Assembly: GCF_009846755.1 (NCBI RefSeq)
Contig: NZ_AQOR01000019.1
Location: forward strand, 1-64,000
Origin: Alcanivorax sp. S71-1-4
GTDB taxonomy: Bacteria > Pseudomonadota > Gammaproteobacteria > Pseudomonadales > Alcanivoracaceae
Direction: 5' to 3'
DNA length: 64,000 nucleotides
Shown here piece by piece: positions 60,963 to 64,000 of the stretch; position 1 is the first letter of the stretch, and the number at the start of each line of letters is the position of its first letter. The position numbers and the translations under genes were made by a program. The notes below the pieces were generated by a model. It was not told the DNA's origin. It worked only from the letters and a program-made list of their open reading frames with translations, and searched no databases.

Positions 60963-62006
60963 ATGCTGAAAAGAAAAGGGATTGCCGTGTTCACCCTTGT
61001 GCTGGTGGCCGTGGTCCTGACCGGTTGGCGCATGATGTCGTCACAGCAGCAGCGGCACGCTGATATCGGTGAAAACGCAACAGCTGTTACCTCGGGTAAC
61101 AACGAGGCGCCGGTGCCGGCAGCGATGGCCGGAAAAAAGAATCCGGTGGCAGACAATGGCTTTTCCGCCTACCTGATGGCAGCCAGCCACCTGGGTGCCT
61201 TGCCGGCGTCGCTGGACGGCACGGAGGTGGACGGTGAACTGCGCAGTGACGCGCAGGGCAATCTGATTATCGGTAACGAGATTCGTCGGGTCTTTGATTA
61301 TTTTCTGGCGACGCTGGGCGAAGAGGATATCGAGCGCATCAAGGCGCGTATCGCCCTGCATCTGCACCAGCATCTGCCGGCTGCCGCTGCCCAACAGGCG
61401 TGGGATCTGCTGATGCGTTATCTGGATTACGGTGAGGCCCTGGCCACATTGCCACCGCATGACGGCACCGTAAAAAGCATGCATGAAGTGCTGGTGCAGC
61501 GCCGCGACATGCGGACCGCCTGGCTGGGCCAGGAAGTCGCCGAGGCGTTCTTCGCCCAGGACGACGCCTTCGATGCCTATTCACTGGCGCGCGTGACGGT
61601 GCAGCAGGACGACAGCCTGAGTGCTGAGGAAAAGCAGGCGCGCCAGCGCGAACTGGAAATCATGTTGCCACGGGAGATGCGGGAAGCGCGCGAACGCATG
61701 CGCGCGCCGGTGGAGGTGGCTCAGCAGGTCGAAGCGTGGCGCGCCCAGGGTGCCAGCGAAGCGGAGGTGCGGCGGTTGCGCGAGCAGACGTTCGGCAGCG
61801 CCGCCGCTGACCGGCTGGAGCAGCTGGACCGTGACCGCGCTGCCTGGGACAAGCGCTACGCCGACTGGCAGGCCGAGCGTCGGGCGATCGAACAGAGCGG
61901 GCTCGCGCAGGAAGACCGGCAACGTGCGCTGGAGGACGCCATGGCCCGTCGTTTCAGCGAGCAGGAGCAGCGCCGCGTGCAGGCGCTGGACCGCATCGGT
62001 GGTTAA
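60963..62006 (+). CDS. lifO: Lipase secretion chaperone (foldase)
   Basis: 347 residues from the ATG at 60963. N-terminal membrane anchor (AVFTLVLVAVVLTGW) with the body in the periplasm. The conserved motif IRRVFDYFLATLGEED (Lif RxxFDY) is present near residue 103, then a long charged helical arm (EEKQARQRELEIMLPREMREAR). It folds family I lipases before type II secretion. It is divergent from the two lipase genes rather than downstream in the usual operon. Confidence 0.93.
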   Translation: MLKRKGIAVFTLVLVAVVLTGWRMMSSQQQRHADIGENATAVTSGNNEAPVPAAMAGKKNPVADNGFSAYLMAASHLGALPASLDGTEVDGELRSDAQGNLIIGNEIRRVFDYFLATLGEEDIERIKARIALHLHQHLPAAAAQQAWDLLMRYLDYGEALATLPPHDGTVKSMHEVLVQRRDMRTAWLGQEVAEAFFAQDDAFDAYSLARVTVQQDDSLSAEEKQARQRELEIMLPREMREARERMRAPVEVAQQVEAWRAQGASEAEVRRLREQTFGSAAADRLEQLDRDRAAWDKRYADWQAERRAIEQSGLAQEDRQRALEDAMARRFSEQEQRRVQALDRIGG

Positions 62007-62036
62007 GGAACCACCGGGGAGTTATTCAGAGGTTCC

Positions 62037-63020
62037 TTAACGCTGCCGCCGCAACTGGCCAGGTGGCACACCGGTCCAGCTTCGGAATGCCTTGGTGAAG
62101 CTGGCCTGGTCGCTGTAGCCCAGCCGCTCGGCGATATCCGCGATGCTCAGGTCGGAATATTCCAGATACTGCCGTGCCAGTTGTTCGCGCGCGGTGTTGC
62201 GCAGGTCGCTGAACAACAGACCGGCGTCCTTCAGGTAACGGCTGACGGTGCGGCTGGTGCTGCCGAGGCTTTCAGCGATCCGGTCCAGCGTGCAGTCGCG
62301 CCCCGGCGACTGGTGAATGCGTTGGCGGACCAACGTGATGATCTGTTCGTTGCCGGCTTCCGATGAGACCGCCTGCATGCCGCCAGGGGCGGCCAGGCGC
62401 CGTTCGCGTCGCGCTTTTTCCAGCACCAGCGCGTTACTGTGCTGGCCGAAGCGCACTTCGCAGCCGTAGATCTCTTCATAGGCCGGCTTCAGGTGCAGTG
62501 GTCTTTGTTGCATGTGGACGCGGTAACGGCGCGTCAGCGTCGAGGCGATGCGGCACATGCTGCCGAGGTAGCAGTCGATGATAAAGTCACGGCGCTTCTC
62601 CAGCGGCCAGATATCGCGCAACTGCACCATCGCCTGCTGCCCCTGGCTGATCAGGTGCAACCCCATCAAGGGTGTTCGTGCGTTGAGAAACTGCACCGCG
62701 CGCCAGGTGACACTGGTCCGTGTGTGACGGTTCAGCAACGAGAACGCCTGCAGGCCATGAGCGGAGAGATCCAGTTGCATGCCATAGCGCGCACCCAGCG
62801 CCGGCTGCGTGTCAGTGCGCTGACAATGGTCAATGAGGTGAAAGAACTGACGAACGGAGATGTAGGCCTCCGGATTGTCCAGAATGGGCTCGCCAATCTG
62901 GCTCGCGGTGACAATCCTGCGCCGTTCAGCGAGGTTCTGGCACGACAGTCTGATAAGTATACGGGCGTACACTATTGGCACCAATGGTGCGTCAGACAGC
63001 AGCGAAGCTTTGAACTTCAC
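62037..63020 (-). CDS. AraC family transcriptional regulator
   Basis: 327 residues. GTG start at 63020 preceded by GGAGG at nine bases. N-terminal Arabinose_bd-type effector domain (about 30-215); C-terminal AraC HTH (CTLDRIAESLGSTSRTVSRYL, DLSIADIAERLGYSDQAS, FTKAFRSWTGVPPGQLR). Convergent with lifO, a candidate regulator of the lipase genes. Confidence 0.9.
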   Translation of the reverse strand: MKFKASLLSDAPLVPIVYARILIRLSCQNLAERRRIVTASQIGEPILDNPEAYISVRQFFHLIDHCQRTDTQPALGARYGMQLDLSAHGLQAFSLLNRHTRTSVTWRAVQFLNARTPLMGLHLISQGQQAMVQLRDIWPLEKRRDFIIDCYLGSMCRIASTLTRRYRVHMQQRPLHLKPAYEEIYGCEVRFGQHSNALVLEKARRERRLAAPGGMQAVSSEAGNEQIITLVRQRIHQSPGRDCTLDRIAESLGSTSRTVSRYLKDAGLLFSDLRNTAREQLARQYLEYSDLSIADIAERLGYSDQASFTKAFRSWTGVPPGQLRRQR

Positions 63021-63271
63021 CTTGTTAAGCCTCCGTATTTATTGATGTTATGATGATATGTGAGCGGAGTCACAAAAAGAGGTAGATTAACAGCCCGTCA
63101 TTTATAAAGTGAATATATGTACACATTTTAAGTACATTGAGGCAATAGGAAGGAGTTACTAGGGCTGTCCTCAAATGACAAGAATCTGGCGGTGACTATC
63201 CTGTTTCTGGCAGCCGCGCTCTCCATAATGTGTCGCTCTCTGGCGAATATAAAAAATAAGCGGGTGAGACC

Positions 63272-64000
63272 ATGAACGAGATGTGCAAGGACGTGCCGGC
63301 AGTTGACGGCGACGGTGTAAACGCCGCGTCTTTTCCTGCGGACAAGGTGTCCCGTCAATCCGGCGGCGGGCAAAAACCGGCGGTGTACGGCAGTTATCGG
63401 CCACTGCGGAAAATCACGCCGCTGGACCTGCAGCAGATGTACGAGATTTTCTGCCATTACTATCACAACACCAGCCTGGATCTGTTCCTGCGTGATCTGA
63501 GCAAGAAGCAGGGCCTGTTCCTGATCCGGCGGCGCAGCGATCAGCGTATCGTCGGGTTTTCCACGCTGGCAGTGCTGACCCTGCGTGACGGTCGTCGTAC
63601 CGTACGCGGCGTGTTCAGCGGCGATACCATCATTGAGCGTGAATACTGGGGCAGCCGCGCACTGCAGACCCAGTTTTTTCTGCGCATGCTCTGGCTGCGG
63701 GTGCGCTACCCCTTTACGCCGTTGTTCTGGCTGCTGATCTCCAAGGGGTATAAGACGTATCTGCTGCTGGCGAATAATTTTTTCCGCTTTTATCCCAATC
63801 CGGCCGGTGATGACCCGCGTCATCAGTCGCTGGTGGAGCAGTATTGCGAGCACATGTTCCCCGGCAGCTATGACCCTCAGCGCCGCTTGCTGGATTTCGG
63901 TGACGACTACCAGCGCCTGCGTGAAAATGTGGCTGACATCACCGATGACATGCGTGAGCGATTTCCGCGCATTGCCTTTTTCGAAACGCGCAATCCGAGC
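63272..64000 (+). CDS. Hypothetical protein, cut by the window end
   Basis: At least 243 residues and open to the last base. N-terminus hydrophilic; then PLDLQQMYEIFCHYYHNTSL, LFLIRRRSDQRIVGFSTLAV, GVFSGDTIIEREYWGSRALQ and YKTYLLLANNFFRFYPNP. The middle looks like an acyltransferase (GNAT-type) core, though the assignment is uncertain. ATG at 63272 with GGGTGAG upstream. AT-rich upstream promoter region. Confidence 0.75.
   Translation, partial: MNEMCKDVPAVDGDGVNAASFPADKVSRQSGGGQKPAVYGSYRPLRKITPLDLQQMYEIFCHYYHNTSLDLFLRDLSKKQGLFLIRRRSDQRIVGFSTLAVLTLRDGRRTVRGVFSGDTIIEREYWGSRALQTQFFLRMLWLRVRYPFTPLFWLLISKGYKTYLLLANNFFRFYPNPAGDDPRHQSLVEQYCEHMFPGSYDPQRRLLDFGDDYQRLRENVADITDDMRERFPRIAFFETRNPS

Noticed and set aside
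63128-63853. 241-codon minus-strand frame near the window end
   Set aside because: It is the antisense of the better-supported plus-strand gene starting at 63272.

Overview
The window is GC-rich chromosomal DNA, apart from an AT-rich island at about 75-3350. The gene content suggests a gammaproteobacterium. Family I.1 lipases with a dedicated foldase, an AlkS/MalT-type LAL regulator, a fatty-acid beta-oxidation operon, two AraC-type regulators with an arabinose-binding-like N-terminus and several PaaI-type thioesterases point to a lipid- and alkane-using bacterium of the Alcanivorax type. That assignment is an inference from gene content. No rRNA, tRNA, transposase or CRISPR array was seen.

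Layout. (1) 1-3350: degraded, AT-rich accessory island with two intact paralogous beta-propeller proteins and broken fragments, looking like the immunity end of a polymorphic-toxin locus. (2) 3423-6792: 3D-domain protein, small membrane protein and di-heme lipoprotein, all on the minus strand and divergent from an 878-residue LAL regulator (6986-9622). (3) 9778-15260: the Anbu (ancestral beta subunit) gene set: circularly permuted ATP-grasp, alpha-E protein, transglutaminase, Anbu peptidase, then a RimK-like ATP-grasp ligase. It is preceded by a near-consensus sigma-54 promoter and NtrC-like half sites. (4) 15399-21490: MFS transporter, double thioredoxin-fold/GST protein, thiolase and FadJ-like multifunctional enzyme. 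(5) 21950-33795: a same-strand cluster of GNAT, DUF6916 protein, DUF6916-like lipoprotein, three tandem phage-tail-collar (MdpB-like) proteins, a 2539-residue secreted modular protein and an OmpA-type protein. This is the best candidate here for an undescribed system. (6) 33818-47710: mostly metabolic, ion-transport and stress genes: thioesterases, DCC protein, DUF1244, DUF6394 with a K+ channel, FMN reductase, Kef-type antiporter, pirin, OsmC, TetR, SulP, four-helix copper protein, CBS protein, FeS photolyase and folE. (7) 47832-54939: SDR, AraC regulator with overlapping purU, outer-membrane protein, rlmM, ABM protein, MFS and tusA. (8) 55207-64000: hypothetical protein, two tandem AdeT-like solute-binding proteins, two tandem lipases, divergent lifO, AraC regulator, and a protein cut by the window end.

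Three intergenic gaps between convergent genes (16772-17040, 37235-37657, 50974-51219) are filled by one dispersed repeat family ending in an inverted copy. The cell could use the lipases with their foldase, the beta-oxidation operon and the thioesterases to hydrolyse and oxidise lipids. The Anbu cluster probably responds to nitrogen limitation, and the collar/giant-protein cluster looks like a secreted or surface structure.
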